A DNA stretch of 64,000 nt from Mycolicibacter hiberniae (GTDB lineage Bacteria; Actinomycetota; Actinomycetes; Mycobacteriales; Mycobacteriaceae), in the NCBI RefSeq assembly GCF_010729485.1, contig NZ_AP022609.1:62001-126000 (forward strand). The letters run 5' to 3'. Positions within the stretch are counted from its first letter, which is position 1. Every line of letters begins with the position of its first letter. The translations under genes and the position numbers were made by a program. Positions 40,301 through 49,594 of this stretch are shown piece by piece. Under the pieces are notes generated by a model. The model saw only the letters and a program-made list of their open reading frames with translations. It searched no databases and was not told where the DNA came from.

Positions 40301-41379
40301 GCACACCGCTGCGCTGGACGCTTGCCGACGGCCGCGACCTGCTGTTGTTCGCCCTTCCGGGCCGCACTGCCGCCCCGGTGTTGGATCGCCGGCCGTTGTC
40401 GGCCCGCGATCCCGAGCCGTCGCAGTTGCGCTTCGACCGCACCACCGGTCAGTGGGTGATCATCGCCGCGCAGCGACAGGACCGCACCTACCACCCGCCC
40501 GCCGAGGACTGCCCGCTGTGCCCGGGGCCCAGCGGGCTGACCAGCGAGGTACCGGCGACCGACTATGACGTCGCGGTCTTCGAGAACCGGTTCCCCAGCC
40601 TGGCCGGGGCCGGTGCTCTGGACACCGTCCCGCCCGACGGTGCCGCGTTCGTCGGGGCACCCGGCTACGGCCGGTGTGAAGTCATCTGTTTCTCGGCCGA
40701 TCACACCGGGTCGTTCGCCGAACTGCCGGCCGCGCATGCCCTGCTGGTGGTGCAGGCGTGGCGACACCGCACGGCTGATCTGTTGGCTCGCCCCGGTGTC
40801 GAGCAGGTGTTCTGCTTCGAAAACCGCGGGCGGGAGATCGGGGTGACACTGGCGCACCCCCACGGCCAGATCTACGGCTACCCCTACCTGACCCCGCGCA
40901 CCGCCGCGATGCTGACCCAGGCGCGGGAGCATCGAATCAGGCACGGCACCAATCTGTTCGCCGATCTGCTGGAGGCCGAGCGCGCCGCGGGGACGCGGAT
41001 CGTGAGGCAGACCGAACACTTCACCGCGTTCGTGCCGTTCGCCGCGAGGTGGCCGGTAGAGCTGCACCTGTACCCGAACCGGCGGGTACACAATCTGACC
41101 GAGCTGACCGATGCCGAACTCGAGGACTTCGCGTCTGTCTACCACGACGTGCTGGGCCGCTTCGACCGCATGTACGACGCCCCGCTGCCCTACATGGCCG
41201 CACTGCACCAGTACCGCGCCCAGGGCGCTCAGGCGGACGGATATTTCCATGTCGAGTTCATGTCGATCAAGCGCAGCGCCACCAAGCTGAAGTATCTGGC
41301 CGCTTCGGAATCGGCGATGGACGCGTTCATCGCCGACGTCACCCCGGAGGCAGTGGCGGCTAGGCTGCGTGAGCTGTGA
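40297..41379 (+). CDS. galT: Galactose-1-phosphate uridylyltransferase
   Basis: 360 residues from the GTG at 40297. Contains the zinc-type segment EDCPLCPG, the nucleophilic His motif [12 protein letters not shown], and the C-terminal GalT region [21 protein letters not shown]. It transfers UMP from UDP-glucose to galactose-1-phosphate in the Leloir pathway. It is coupled to galK, whose GTG overlaps its stop. Confidence 0.95.
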   Translation: MSTPLRWTLADGRDLLLFALPGRTAAPVLDRRPLSARDPEPSQLRFDRTTGQWVIIAAQRQDRTYHPPAEDCPLCPGPSGLTSEVPATDYDVAVFENRFPSLAGAGALDTVPPDGAAFVGAPGYGRCEVICFSADHTGSFAELPAAHALLVVQAWRHRTADLLARPGVEQVFCFENRGREIGVTLAHPHGQIYGYPYLTPRTAAMLTQAREHRIRHGTNLFADLLEAERAAGTRIVRQTEHFTAFVPFAARWPVELHLYPNRRVHNLTELTDAELEDFASVYHDVLGRFDRMYDAPLPYMAALHQYRAQGAQADGYFHVEFMSIKRSATKLKYLAASESAMDAFIADVTPEAVAARLREL

Positions 41380-42455
41380 TCACCTATTCCGCGCCCGGCC
41401 GGGTCAATCTGATCGGCGAACACACCGACTACAACGGCGGATTCGCGCTGCCCATCGCGCTGCCCCAACGCACCAGCGTCAGCTTCACACCCGCCGAGAC
41501 GGACACCCTCACGGTGGTCAGCGACCGAGCCGACGCGCCGGTGAACATTCCGCTGAGCACCGCACCCGGACAGATCGCCGGCTGGGGCGCCTATGCCGCG
41601 GGAGTGGTCTGGGCGCTGCGCGACAGCGGGTTCGCGGTCCCCGGCGGAACCATGACCGTTCGCAGCGACGTACCGATCGGCTCCGGTCTGTCCTCCTCGG
41701 CAGCCCTGGAATGTGCCGTACTGGGCGCCCTGGCTTCGGCGGCCGGTCTGGACATCGACCGCATTGAGCAGGCCCGGATCGGCCAGCGCGCCGAGAACGA
41801 GTATGTCGGAGCGCCAACGGGTTTGCTGGATCAGCTGGCCTCACTGTTCGGCGAGGTGTCGCACGCGCTGCTGATCGACTTCCGCGATGTCGCCGTGCAC
41901 CCGGTGCCTTTCGACCCCGACGAGTCCGGGGTGACCCTGCTGCTGATCGACTCCGGGCAACGGCACACACACGCCGACGGCGAGTACGGCGCTCGGCGCG
42001 CATCGTGTGAGCGGGCCGCCGCCGAGTTGGGGGTGCCGTCGCTGCGCGAGGTCGCGCACCGGGGTGTCGAGGCGCTGGCGGCGCTCAGCGACCCGGTCGA
42101 TGCCCGCCGGGCACGGCATGTGCTGACCGAGAACGAGCGGGTGCTGGATTTTGTCGCGGCATGCGCAGAGCGCGACTTCGCCGCTGCCGGAGCGCTGTTC
42201 ACCGCGTCGCACGCTTCGATGCGCGACGACTTCGAGATCACCACCGAACACATCGACCTGATCGCCGACAGCGCGGTGGCCGCCGGAGCGCACGGTGCCC
42301 GGATGACCGGCGGCGGGTTCGGTGGTTGTGTGATCGCCCTGGTGCCCGCCGAGCTCACGATGAAGGTCGGTGACGCGGTGCGCGCCGCGGTCACCGCGGC
42401 CGGCTACCCGGAACCGGAGGTGAGTCGGGTGTACGCGGCGGCCGGGGCGGGTTAG
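41376..42455 (+). CDS. galK: Galactokinase
   Basis: 359 residues, GTG overlapping the galT stop. GHMP kinase family with all three motifs: [25 protein letters not shown] (galactokinase signature), [13 protein letters not shown] (ATP loop) and [14 protein letters not shown]. It phosphorylates galactose at C1 in the cytosol. No galE is nearby. Confidence 0.96.
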   Translation: MITYSAPGRVNLIGEHTDYNGGFALPIALPQRTSVSFTPAETDTLTVVSDRADAPVNIPLSTAPGQIAGWGAYAAGVVWALRDSGFAVPGGTMTVRSDVPIGSGLSSSAALECAVLGALASAAGLDIDRIEQARIGQRAENEYVGAPTGLLDQLASLFGEVSHALLIDFRDVAVHPVPFDPDESGVTLLLIDSGQRHTHADGEYGARRASCERAAAELGVPSLREVAHRGVEALAALSDPVDARRARHVLTENERVLDFVAACAERDFAAAGALFTASHASMRDDFEITTEHIDLIADSAVAAGAHGARMTGGGFGGCVIALVPAELTMKVGDAVRAAVTAAGYPEPEVSRVYAAAGAG

Positions 42456-42477
42456 CGCCGACAGTCACGGTGTTGTG

Positions 42478-44844
42478 TCAGATCATCTCGTTCTCGGTCA
42501 GCCAGCGCATCACCGGCCAGCCCACGAACACCGGCAGCCAGCAGGTCAGCACCCGGTAGAGCAGTACCGAGGGGACCGCCAGTGCAGGCGGGACACCGAA
42601 GGCAGCCAGCCCACCGATGAGGGCGGCCTCCACCGCTCCCACCCCGCCGGGTGTCGGCGCGGCGGAGGCCAGGGTGCCGCCGACCATGGTCACCACCGTC
42701 ACGGTGACAAACGAGGTGTTGCCGCCGAAAGCTTCCACACTGGCCCACAGTGCCAGCGCCGCCCCGAGTGTGGTGCCGGCCGCGCCCAGCACGATCAACG
42801 CCAGCCGGCTGGGCTCACGGGCCAACTCCACCAGGTCCCCGGTGACTTCCTTGAGCCGCGGCCGCAGTGCGGTCGTCAGCCAGCGGCGCAGATTCGGGAC
42901 CAGCAACACGATGCCGGCCAACCCGAGCGCCACCCCGGCGAGCAGGTAGAGCATGGTCGCGCCGGGAACGAAGTGCGACAGGTCCGTTGAGGCACCGGCG
43001 GCGGTGGTGAAGATGACCAGCAGGATCACGTGCACGATCACCTGGACCGACTGCTGCAGGGCTACCGCGGCGGTGGCGCGCAGGGTGCTCAGACCGCCCT
43101 TCTGCAGAAATCTGGTGCTCAGCGCCAGGCCGCCCACGCCGGCCGGGGTGGTGGTGGCCGCAAAAGTGTTGGCCACCTGCATGATCGCCAGGTGCCGAAA
43201 CCTGACCGAGCCGTTGGCGCAGGCCCACAGCGCGCCCGCCGCGCCGACATAGGTCAGCGATGAGACGGTCAGCCCGACCAGGGCCCACCACCAATTCGCG
43301 TGGCGCAGTTGGGAGAAGAACGTAGGAACCTGGCTGATGAACGGATAGGCCACGTAGACCAGGGCGACCAGCAGGACCAGCTGGATGAGCTGGCTGCGGG
43401 TGAAGCGGGTGATGGTTTTGGTCTGGATCTGATCCGTGCCGGTCTGGCGCTTGACCTCCTCGCGGGCGGCGGCGATCACCCCGGCGACCTCGGGAACGGT
43501 CTTGCGCAGACGCGCGGGCACCGCCGATTTGGTGAGCCGGCGTGACGCGGCCAGCACCGTGCTGCGGCCGAAGTGCTCGATCGCCGCGTCCACCGCGTCG
43601 GCCGGGCCGTACAGCGACGACGTGGTCACCAACAACTGGGCGATATCGGACTGCAGCTGGGTGTCGGTGGCACCGTATTCGGCGTTGCCGAAGCCGCCGA
43701 ACAGCACGTTGCCCCCGTCGACGGTCATCTCCTTGCACCGCAGATCGCCATGCGAGATCTGCTGATCGTGCAGCCGGCGCAAGGACTCCCACGGCTTGGC
43801 CACCGGCGTCGTGGCGGTGGATTCGGCCAGCGGGGCACCCCGGGACGGGGTATGTGCATAAAGCGTCCAGCCCCGGTCCAGGGAGGCGACGGCCACCGTG
43901 GCGGTGTTGGCTATCCCGCTGTCGCCGATGGCGATCGCCATCAGCGCGCGGTGCTCGACGGCCCGGTGCAGCGAGGCGTGCAGCGGTGCGGTCTCGGTGT
44001 TGCGCAACCGCAGTTTGCGCCAGAGCTGGCGCAGCGCGCCCCCGCTGCGCTGGTTGGGGCCGTAGAGCTCGATGATGGTCGGGTATGCCCCGACGGTGGA
44101 CAGCACCAGTGGGCCGGGGCCCGCCGGCCGGATGACGGCGAGCTCGGAGACGGTGTGACCGCGACGGGCCAGGGCGCGGACGGTACCGTCCAGCGGCACT
44201 TCCAGCGCGGGCGTGCCGACGATCAGGATCACCAGGGCTCCGACGAACCACCCGACCGCCAGGCCGAGCAGCGAACGGGCCGGCACGATGGCGCTGACCA
44301 CCAGGTGAATCGGCACGAAAGCGAGCAGCAGGGTCCACCACCAGCGCCGCCACCGGGCCGGCAGCCAGGGACCGGACACGGTGAGCACCGCGGCGAGCAT
44401 TGCGATCCAGCGCGGGTCGTCGAGGAACTGCGCCAGTGTGGTGGCGAGCCGATCCGAGAGGTCGAAATGCCAATTCGGTGCGGCCAGGCCGTTGCTGCGG
44501 ATCGACAGCGATACCACCGCCAGCAGCCCGGCCACCGCGTACGCCCCGAGCAGTTTCCACTGCCGGGAGGCCACCAGCCCGATCAGGATGGCGAACGGCA
44601 ACACCAGGATCGCGATGCCGTAGGCGAGGTAGACCAGGTTGGCGTGGGTGGGCGAGAGCACCCCGACGATCTCGGATACCGATCGCTCCAGGGTCACCCA
44701 TTCGTAGCGGGTGACCAGCGAGCTGGTGATGACGGTCGCGAGGAAGAGGCTGGCCAGCACCAGACGCAGAATGTCGTTGGTGCGTCGGGTCAGCGGCTGT
44801 AGGAGGTTGCCGGTGACCGCGACATCGCGCCCCTCAACTCGCAT
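42478..44844 (-). CDS. Large membrane protein: kinase-like middle domain fused to YbhN/LPG-synthase-type flippase region
   Basis: 788 residues, ATG at 44844. The N-terminal 280 residues contain about six membrane segments. The middle section (about 285-510) resembles a lipopolysaccharide/ABC1-type kinase fold, with HDQQISHGDLRCKEMTVDGGNVLFGGFGNAEYG in place of the catalytic loop and DFG region; here DFG reads GFG, so activity is doubtful. The C-terminal 260 residues are a multispan region with TTTPAGVGGLALSTRFLQKGG, as in lysylphosphatidylglycerol-synthase TM/YbhN proteins. It may sense or move an envelope lipid or polyprenyl intermediate. Confidence 0.8.
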   Translation of the reverse strand: MRVEGRDVAVTGNLLQPLTRRTNDILRLVLASLFLATVITSSLVTRYEWVTLERSVSEIVGVLSPTHANLVYLAYGIAILVLPFAILIGLVASRQWKLLGAYAVAGLLAVVSLSIRSNGLAAPNWHFDLSDRLATTLAQFLDDPRWIAMLAAVLTVSGPWLPARWRRWWWTLLLAFVPIHLVVSAIVPARSLLGLAVGWFVGALVILIVGTPALEVPLDGTVRALARRGHTVSELAVIRPAGPGPLVLSTVGAYPTIIELYGPNQRSGGALRQLWRKLRLRNTETAPLHASLHRAVEHRALMAIAIGDSGIANTATVAVASLDRGWTLYAHTPSRGAPLAESTATTPVAKPWESLRRLHDQQISHGDLRCKEMTVDGGNVLFGGFGNAEYGATDTQLQSDIAQLLVTTSSLYGPADAVDAAIEHFGRSTVLAASRRLTKSAVPARLRKTVPEVAGVIAAAREEVKRQTGTDQIQTKTITRFTRSQLIQLVLLVALVYVAYPFISQVPTFFSQLRHANWWWALVGLTVSSLTYVGAAGALWACANGSVRFRHLAIMQVANTFAATTTPAGVGGLALSTRFLQKGGLSTLRATAAVALQQSVQVIVHVILLVIFTTAAGASTDLSHFVPGATMLYLLAGVALGLAGIVLLVPNLRRWLTTALRPRLKEVTGDLVELAREPSRLALIVLGAAGTTLGAALALWASVEAFGGNTSFVTVTVVTMVGGTLASAAPTPGGVGAVEAALIGGLAAFGVPPALAVPSVLLYRVLTCWLPVFVGWPVMRWLTENEMI

Positions 44845-45065
44845 GATCTCTTTCGGTCCGTCTCAGGCCGCATCGCGTGGCGGCTCGCCACAACTTAACC
44901 GGTGAGTAGCGGTACCACCGTGGTTTGTCGGTGAGATGCGGCCGCGTCGCCCCCGGCAAATCCCATGCGTCACACCCGTCACGGCTGGGAGCGGGGGATC
45001 GCAGCGGTGGGCGTCGGCCCGTCATCGGGCAGGCGCCGCACCCGGCAACGCCTGTGCGTGTCAGG

Positions 45066-45941
45066 TCAGAGCGGGTAGTGGACTCCGGTCATCTTCTCCG
45101 ACTCCTCCCACAACCGGAGCCACAGCCGTAGGTCCTTCGACAGCTTGTTCGAGGGGCAGGGTCCCACCGGGCCGCGGGACTGGTTCAGCTTGGTCGGACC
45201 CCAGTAGATGTTCGGGTCGGCATCGGGGACGGTGGCGGCGAACAGGATGGATTCGGCGCCCCGCTCCGGCGGCTGGCCGACCAGTGGCGCGCCGAACCTG
45301 GCGACCAGGCCCACGATGGTCTTGTCGTTGGAGAACAGGTCGGTGCTCGAGACGCCCGGATGTACCGCGTAGGAACGCAGGGGCGAGCCGGCTGCGACCA
45401 GCCGCCGCTGCAGCTCTCGTGCGAACATCAGATTGGCCAGCTTCGACTGGGCGTAGGCCAGGTTGCGCTGATAGGGCCGGTTCTCGTAGTTGAGATCGTC
45501 GATCCAGAACTTCGGGGTCTGCTTGTGCGCGATGCTCGACACCGTCACCACCCGGTCGGTGATCCGATCCAGTAGCAGGCCGGTCAGCGCGAAGTGGCCC
45601 AGGTGGTTGACACCGAACTGCACCTCGAAGCCGTCCACGGTGCGCCGTTTGGGGATGTTCATGATCCCGGCGTTGTTGACCAGTACATCCACCTGGCCCT
45701 GCTGGGCGGCGAAATCGCGCACCGACGCCAGGCTGCCCAGATCCAGTGCCGCCACCGTGACGTCGCCGTCGATCCCGTCGGCGATCTGCTGGGCCTTGGC
45801 GGTGTTGCGGCAGGCCATGACCACCGTGGCGCCCTTGGCGGCGAGGGTCTTGGTGACGACCTCGCCCAAACCGCCGTTGGCGCCGGTCACCACGAAGGTG
45901 CGGCCGGACTGGTCCGTAGTGTCCGCGATTGAGAAAGACAT
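45066..45941 (-). CDS. SDR family oxidoreductase (retinol-dehydrogenase/POR-like)
   Basis: 291 residues from the ATG at 45941; the frame continues upstream, but the Rossmann motif and typical length favour this start (a GTG three codons upstream is possible). Motifs VTGANGGLG, NNAGIMNIPKRRTVDGFEVQFGVNHLGHF and SSIAHKQ...YAQSKLAN with the catalytic Tyr-x-x-x-Lys. This subgroup reduces or oxidises lipophilic carbonyls and alcohols. The ankyrin protein gene ends 5 nt upstream, so they probably form an operon. Confidence 0.88.
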   Translation of the reverse strand: MSFSIADTTDQSGRTFVVTGANGGLGEVVTKTLAAKGATVVMACRNTAKAQQIADGIDGDVTVAALDLGSLASVRDFAAQQGQVDVLVNNAGIMNIPKRRTVDGFEVQFGVNHLGHFALTGLLLDRITDRVVTVSSIAHKQTPKFWIDDLNYENRPYQRNLAYAQSKLANLMFARELQRRLVAAGSPLRSYAVHPGVSSTDLFSNDKTIVGLVARFGAPLVGQPPERGAESILFAATVPDADPNIYWGPTKLNQSRGPVGPCPSNKLSKDLRLWLRLWEESEKMTGVHYPL

Positions 45942-45946
45942 GCCGG

Positions 45947-46639
45947 TCACGCTACCTGCCCGGCCTGCTCGCCGGAGGCCGCCGTGTGGTCGGTGACCAG
46001 CACCGCGCCGCGGTGGGTGATCACCTGCACCCGGCCGGCGCTCTCGGTTTCCAGGTAGCCGCGGCGCAACCGCGCGCGGATACCGCTGGCTATCCCGGGA
46101 ATTGCGACGTGCACCGACCGCCGGGGCGCTTCGTGCAGCACCGCGACCGGCGGGTAGCGCAGGGTGCGGCGCAGTTGGCGGTCGGTGAGAGCGGAAAAGA
46201 TCTGGGTGGTGCGAATGGTGCCGTCGATGGCCCACTCCAGGTTGGCGTCCAGTGCGCGGACCCGCTCAGCGGAATGCGGCGACGGAGGCGGGGTCAGCAA
46301 CCTGATCAACGGCAGCGGGTGCCGCTGATCGAGCGCGGTGTCCCGTGCCGTCCAGCCCCGGGCGTCGCGCAGCGAACGCAGCGCTCCCCGTTCGACCAGT
46401 TCGGCAACGACATCCGCCGCTCCGTGCCGGGCGGCCTGATGCAGCGGCGTGATCCACTCGGGACTGCCGGGGCGCCACTGATTGACGTTGAGCGCCGGAA
46501 CGGCGTCGAGCAGATCGAACAGGGCCGGCCAGTCGCCGGCGTCGGCGGCATCGGCCATCTTGTGCCCGGCTGCGCTGACCTCCTCCGGCAGCAGAGAAGG
46601 GTCCAACACGCCGGGCCAATCTAAAGGGGGTTCGTCCAT
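45947..46639 (-). CDS. Ankyrin-repeat protein
   Basis: 230 residues from the ATG at 46639, which begins MDEPPLDWPG. Ankyrin repeats occupy about residues 25-115: AADAGDWPALFDLLDAVP, then TPLHQAARHGAADVVAELVERGALRSLRDARGWTARDTAL. The C-terminal 110 residues do not match a family I know (RPPVAVLHEAP, GYLETESAGRVQV) and may be a separate beta-rich module. Likely mediates protein-protein contacts. Divergent from the recombinase-like gene at 46827. Confidence 0.75.
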   Translation of the reverse strand: MDEPPLDWPGVLDPSLLPEEVSAAGHKMADAADAGDWPALFDLLDAVPALNVNQWRPGSPEWITPLHQAARHGAADVVAELVERGALRSLRDARGWTARDTALDQRHPLPLIRLLTPPPSPHSAERVRALDANLEWAIDGTIRTTQIFSALTDRQLRRTLRYPPVAVLHEAPRRSVHVAIPGIASGIRARLRRGYLETESAGRVQVITHRGAVLVTDHTAASGEQAGQVA

Positions 46640-46826
46640 GCGCCCAACCGTATCGAGGGGGTCTGACAAGTTCGGTTGGACGCGGTTGTGCGCCAAGTCT
46701 TGTCGGGCGTGCGAGGCACTGCGCGCCGTCGTTGCGGGTGTTCGGCGAAACGACTTGTCGGTGGTCGGGCGTACGGTCGTCTGGCAGGCAATTTCCTACG
46801 TGCTCTTGGACAATCGAAAGGAATCG

Positions 46827-47615
46827 ATGTCGGAATCCGGTGAGGATCCATCTGCGGTCACTCGAATCATCCTGCTCGGGGATCGAGCGACCGTTGAGCT
46901 TCATGCCGAGCTGGCCGCCGATGCGGCCACGAAGAACTGCACGATCGTCGAGGCTTTCTGTTTCGAGGTGGGGGAGGCCGGTGGCACCGACGACCTGACC
47001 GACGTCGACGCGGTGATCGCAGCGGTGGGCCGCGCTATCGCGGGCCGCATGGATGTCTGGGTGCCGTTCCCCGGCCCGGACTTCACCCGGGAACAGCATC
47101 TGCGGAGAATCAGCATGGTGCTGCAGCGTCATGGTCTGAACCTGCGCCTGACGCGGGACCTCTTTTCCGCACCCATCGACGGTGGGATGAATGAGATCGA
47201 CTTCGCGCTGCGCCGTGAGGTGCGCGCCGTCGACGACCTCGACCACGCGGCATTGGCTGCCGAAGGCGCGAAGAGCTTGAGCAGGGAGATCGCGCTGGCC
47301 CTGGGTGGGTCCCGCGGTCCGCAGACGGTGCGGCGGATCCGGGCCGACGACACCGGGCGCCCGCTACCGCCGGCCCTGCCGTCGCCCAAGGTGCCGTGGC
47401 CGCAGCGCAAGTGGCCGCTGGAGGACTACGTGCGCTGGCTGGTGCACGAATGCGGTGTCACCCAGGCGGCCACCGCACGGGTGCTCAACTCGGTCGGGCA
47501 GCGCACGCCGACCGGCCGGCTGTGGCAGGCGAGCACGGTGTCCAAGCTGCTCAACGGCAGGTACGACGGACCGCGGCGTCGCGGTGACTTCACGCCGGAT
47601 GCAAGAGCAGGGTGA
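46827..47615 (+). CDS. Protein with a recombinase-type DNA-binding C-terminus, catalytic domain absent or degenerate
   Basis: 262 residues from the ATG at 46827, with AAAGGA 5 nt upstream; the frame is open far upstream but lacks coding character. The C-terminal 60 residues (WLVHECGVTQAATARVLNSVGQRTPTGRLWQASTVSKLLNGRYDG) read like the helical Recombinase domain of large serine integrases. The N-terminal part has no resolvase active-site Ser or Arg triplet that I can find. It could be a DNA-binding regulator or a relic of an integrase. Its 3' end overlaps the convergent small membrane protein gene by 26 nt. Confidence 0.7.
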   Translation: MSESGEDPSAVTRIILLGDRATVELHAELAADAATKNCTIVEAFCFEVGEAGGTDDLTDVDAVIAAVGRAIAGRMDVWVPFPGPDFTREQHLRRISMVLQRHGLNLRLTRDLFSAPIDGGMNEIDFALRREVRAVDDLDHAALAAEGAKSLSREIALALGGSRGPQTVRRIRADDTGRPLPPALPSPKVPWPQRKWPLEDYVRWLVHECGVTQAATARVLNSVGQRTPTGRLWQASTVSKLLNGRYDGPRRRGDFTPDARAG

Positions 47616-47892
47616 ACACCAGCGGTGGGATGACGACCAGCGCAACGGTCAGTGGCGTCGCCAGGTAGCCGATGAGCATGCCCAAGCCCACCTGAGCGGT
47701 TTTGACGCCGCCGGTCTGCCACATGAAGAAGCCGGTCGGCACCACGATCAGGGTCGCGATACCCAACAGGTACAGCTGAACGATCCAATAGGGAGCCGTC
47801 AGCCACGTCGCGGTCTCGACGATCGCGATGGTCGCCAGCGCGGCGTGGAAACCGTGCCGACTGTAGCGGTCTTCGGCGGGCGGGGCGCTCAT
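47590..47892 (-). CDS. Small membrane protein (100 residues)
   Basis: Three hydrophobic segments (HAALATIAIVETATWL, PYWIVQLYLLGIATLIVVP and VGLGMLIGYLATPLTVALVVIPPLVFTLLL). Overlaps the upstream gene by 4 nt (ATGA), so the two are probably co-translated and may form a complex. No family recognised. Confidence 0.65.
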   Translation of the reverse strand: MSAPPAEDRYSRHGFHAALATIAIVETATWLTAPYWIVQLYLLGIATLIVVPTGFFMWQTGGVKTAQVGLGMLIGYLATPLTVALVVIPPLVFTLLLHPA

Positions 47893-48236
47893 GAGGCGTT
47901 CAACAGCAGCAGGTAGGACAAGGCGTATGACCAGCCGACGGCGGTGGCTGCCAGACCGGCTCCCCCGAGGGCCAATCCCTGGCCGCGCCGGCGCGGTGAA
48001 TCAGCGCCCTCCAGCTTCACGCCGATCAGCAGCGATGCGACAGTCGCGACAGTGGTAGAGATCGCGATCACGAGGGAGTACCCGGCATCACTGTTGATCG
48101 GAAAGTGGATCAACAGCCAGCCGAGGCCCACCGCCACTGCGAACACACCTTGGAAGACCAGCGGTGCCGCCCATGTGGCGGTCCGCCAGAGGTCCGGACT
48201 CCTGTCGTGCCGACGTTTCCGTAGTGCGCCAGCCAT
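47889..48236 (-). CDS. Small membrane protein (115 residues)
   Basis: ATG at 48236. A basic N-terminus (GALRKRRHDR) is followed by three hydrophobic segments (PLVFQGVFAVAVGLGWLLI, YSLVIAISTTVATVASLLIG and a C-terminal GGAGLAATAVGWSYALSYLLLLN). Forms a pair with the following membrane gene. It begins 20 nt downstream of the DUF4226-like gene, so one three-gene leftward unit is possible. No family recognised. Confidence 0.65.
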   Translation of the reverse strand: MAGALRKRRHDRSPDLWRTATWAAPLVFQGVFAVAVGLGWLLIHFPINSDAGYSLVIAISTTVATVASLLIGVKLEGADSPRRRGQGLALGGAGLAATAVGWSYALSYLLLLNAS

Positions 48237-48256
48237 TTACCAGCTCCTCTCGATGC

Positions 48257-49534
48257 TCACGCGGGGACACCGCCCGGCCGACCCGGAGCCGACGACGCCG
48301 ACGGCGGCGCGGTGGTCGGCCCGAAGTCGGTGGCGGGGATCGGGGTTCGGACATCGAAGCGCGGATTCCACGAACCGCCGTGATCGAACGGCGCGAACGC
48401 CTTGCCGCCGACGCCGATGTCATGGTGGAACGGCAGATTCAACATCGGCGCATGGCTGCGGCCGGACTGGGCGGGGTCGATCAACACGGTCCGGGCGCCG
48501 CCGGGCAGGTCCTGGTAGATCTCCAGTGAGGGGTAGTCGGATCGCGTGCCGTCGACGTGGACACCGCCCGGGCCGGGGGTGAACACCAGGTCGCCGTTGA
48601 CGCTGAGGCGGTGATCGCCGAGCAATCCGCGCGGGTCGGTGAGGGTCCCAGGTGCGAGGGGGTTGCCGGCGTCGTATTTGATCCGCACCGATCCGTCCGC
48701 GGCCTGCGCCACGCTGCCTTGGGGGACGCCGACTTTCACCTGACGTACCGAGCCGTCGGGATTGAGCTCGACGGAGGGATTCTGGCGCATCACCACGATG
48801 CCGTTGTCGTAGTCGATGTAGGTGGTGACCTTGGTGTCTTCGGGGTCGAAGTCCTTCGTTGCGCTTCTGCCGTTGCCCGCATCGCGTGCCAGCAGGCGCT
48901 GCACCCATGGCTGCTCGATCCACTGTGACGCGCGCACCACGCCCTGCCCCGGTACGGGCTCGATCCGGGCCACCCGAACCTCGGAATTCGCACCCCGGAA
49001 GTCGGGGTTGTAGGTATGTGCATCCAGAGCGGCCGCGGTGGTCCAATCTGACCTGGAGATCGGGTCGCGCCCGAACACCTCCCGGAAGGCGGCGGCCTGA
49101 TTTCGGCGCCGTTCGTCATCGGTGGCGGGGGCTTGTTTGAAGGAGTGGTCGACGGCCTGGATGCTCGGCCGCTGCCGGTCCTCGGTGGCGTAGCCGCCGC
49201 CCACCGATCGCACCGCCTGCGCGCGGGCGTGGCTGTCGGCGGCGGTGTCGGCGATCACCTGGTGGATGTCGTGGCTCTTGGCGGCCAGGAACCGCTGGAA
49301 CTGCCGGGCGCCGGCGGGGGTGTCCAACGCCAGCGCCCGCGGGTGGGCCAGGACGGCGCGCAGTTCGGCCTCGATACTGTCGAGCCGTTTGCGGCTCTGC
49401 AGCGCTACCTGCGTGGCGCCGTGCACCGTCGCCGCGAAAGCCCGGTCGGCCTGGGCGGACGTCTGCAGCCGCCGCGCCAGGACGTCCTCGCGTCCGCGCG
49501 CGGCATCGGCGTGAGCGCCGAGTTCCTCGGGCAT
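48257..49534 (-). CDS. DUF4226-like protein, candidate type VII secretion substrate
   Basis: 425 residues, start 49534. The first 110 residues are two long, charged-amphipathic helices (ESX-substrate-like helical hairpin) resembling DUF4226. They are followed by GGGYATEDRQ: Tyr115-x-x-x-Asp119 fits the YxxxD/E signal of type VII secretion. The remaining 300 residues (HTYNPDFRGANSEVRVARIEPVPGQGVVRASQWIEQPW, DPRGLLGDHRLSVNGDLVF) look like a globular, beta-rich domain of unknown function. The C-terminus is Pro/Ala-rich. No Sec signal. Secretion is inferred, not shown. Confidence 0.65.
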   Translation of the reverse strand: MPEELGAHADAARGREDVLARRLQTSAQADRAFAATVHGATQVALQSRKRLDSIEAELRAVLAHPRALALDTPAGARQFQRFLAAKSHDIHQVIADTAADSHARAQAVRSVGGGYATEDRQRPSIQAVDHSFKQAPATDDERRRNQAAAFREVFGRDPISRSDWTTAAALDAHTYNPDFRGANSEVRVARIEPVPGQGVVRASQWIEQPWVQRLLARDAGNGRSATKDFDPEDTKVTTYIDYDNGIVVMRQNPSVELNPDGSVRQVKVGVPQGSVAQAADGSVRIKYDAGNPLAPGTLTDPRGLLGDHRLSVNGDLVFTPGPGGVHVDGTRSDYPSLEIYQDLPGGARTVLIDPAQSGRSHAPMLNLPFHHDIGVGGKAFAPFDHGGSWNPRFDVRTPIPATDFGPTTAPPSASSAPGRPGGVPA

Positions 49535-49594
49535 GGTGGCGACGTTAGTTCAGCTGCGACGATCGCGGTATTCACCCGAGGGCCGGTGGCGATG

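Noticed and set aside
46696..46696. Upstream start at 46696 for the ankyrin gene
   Set aside because: The ATG at 46639 gives the more likely N-terminus (MDEPPLDWPG); the extra 19 residues have no support.
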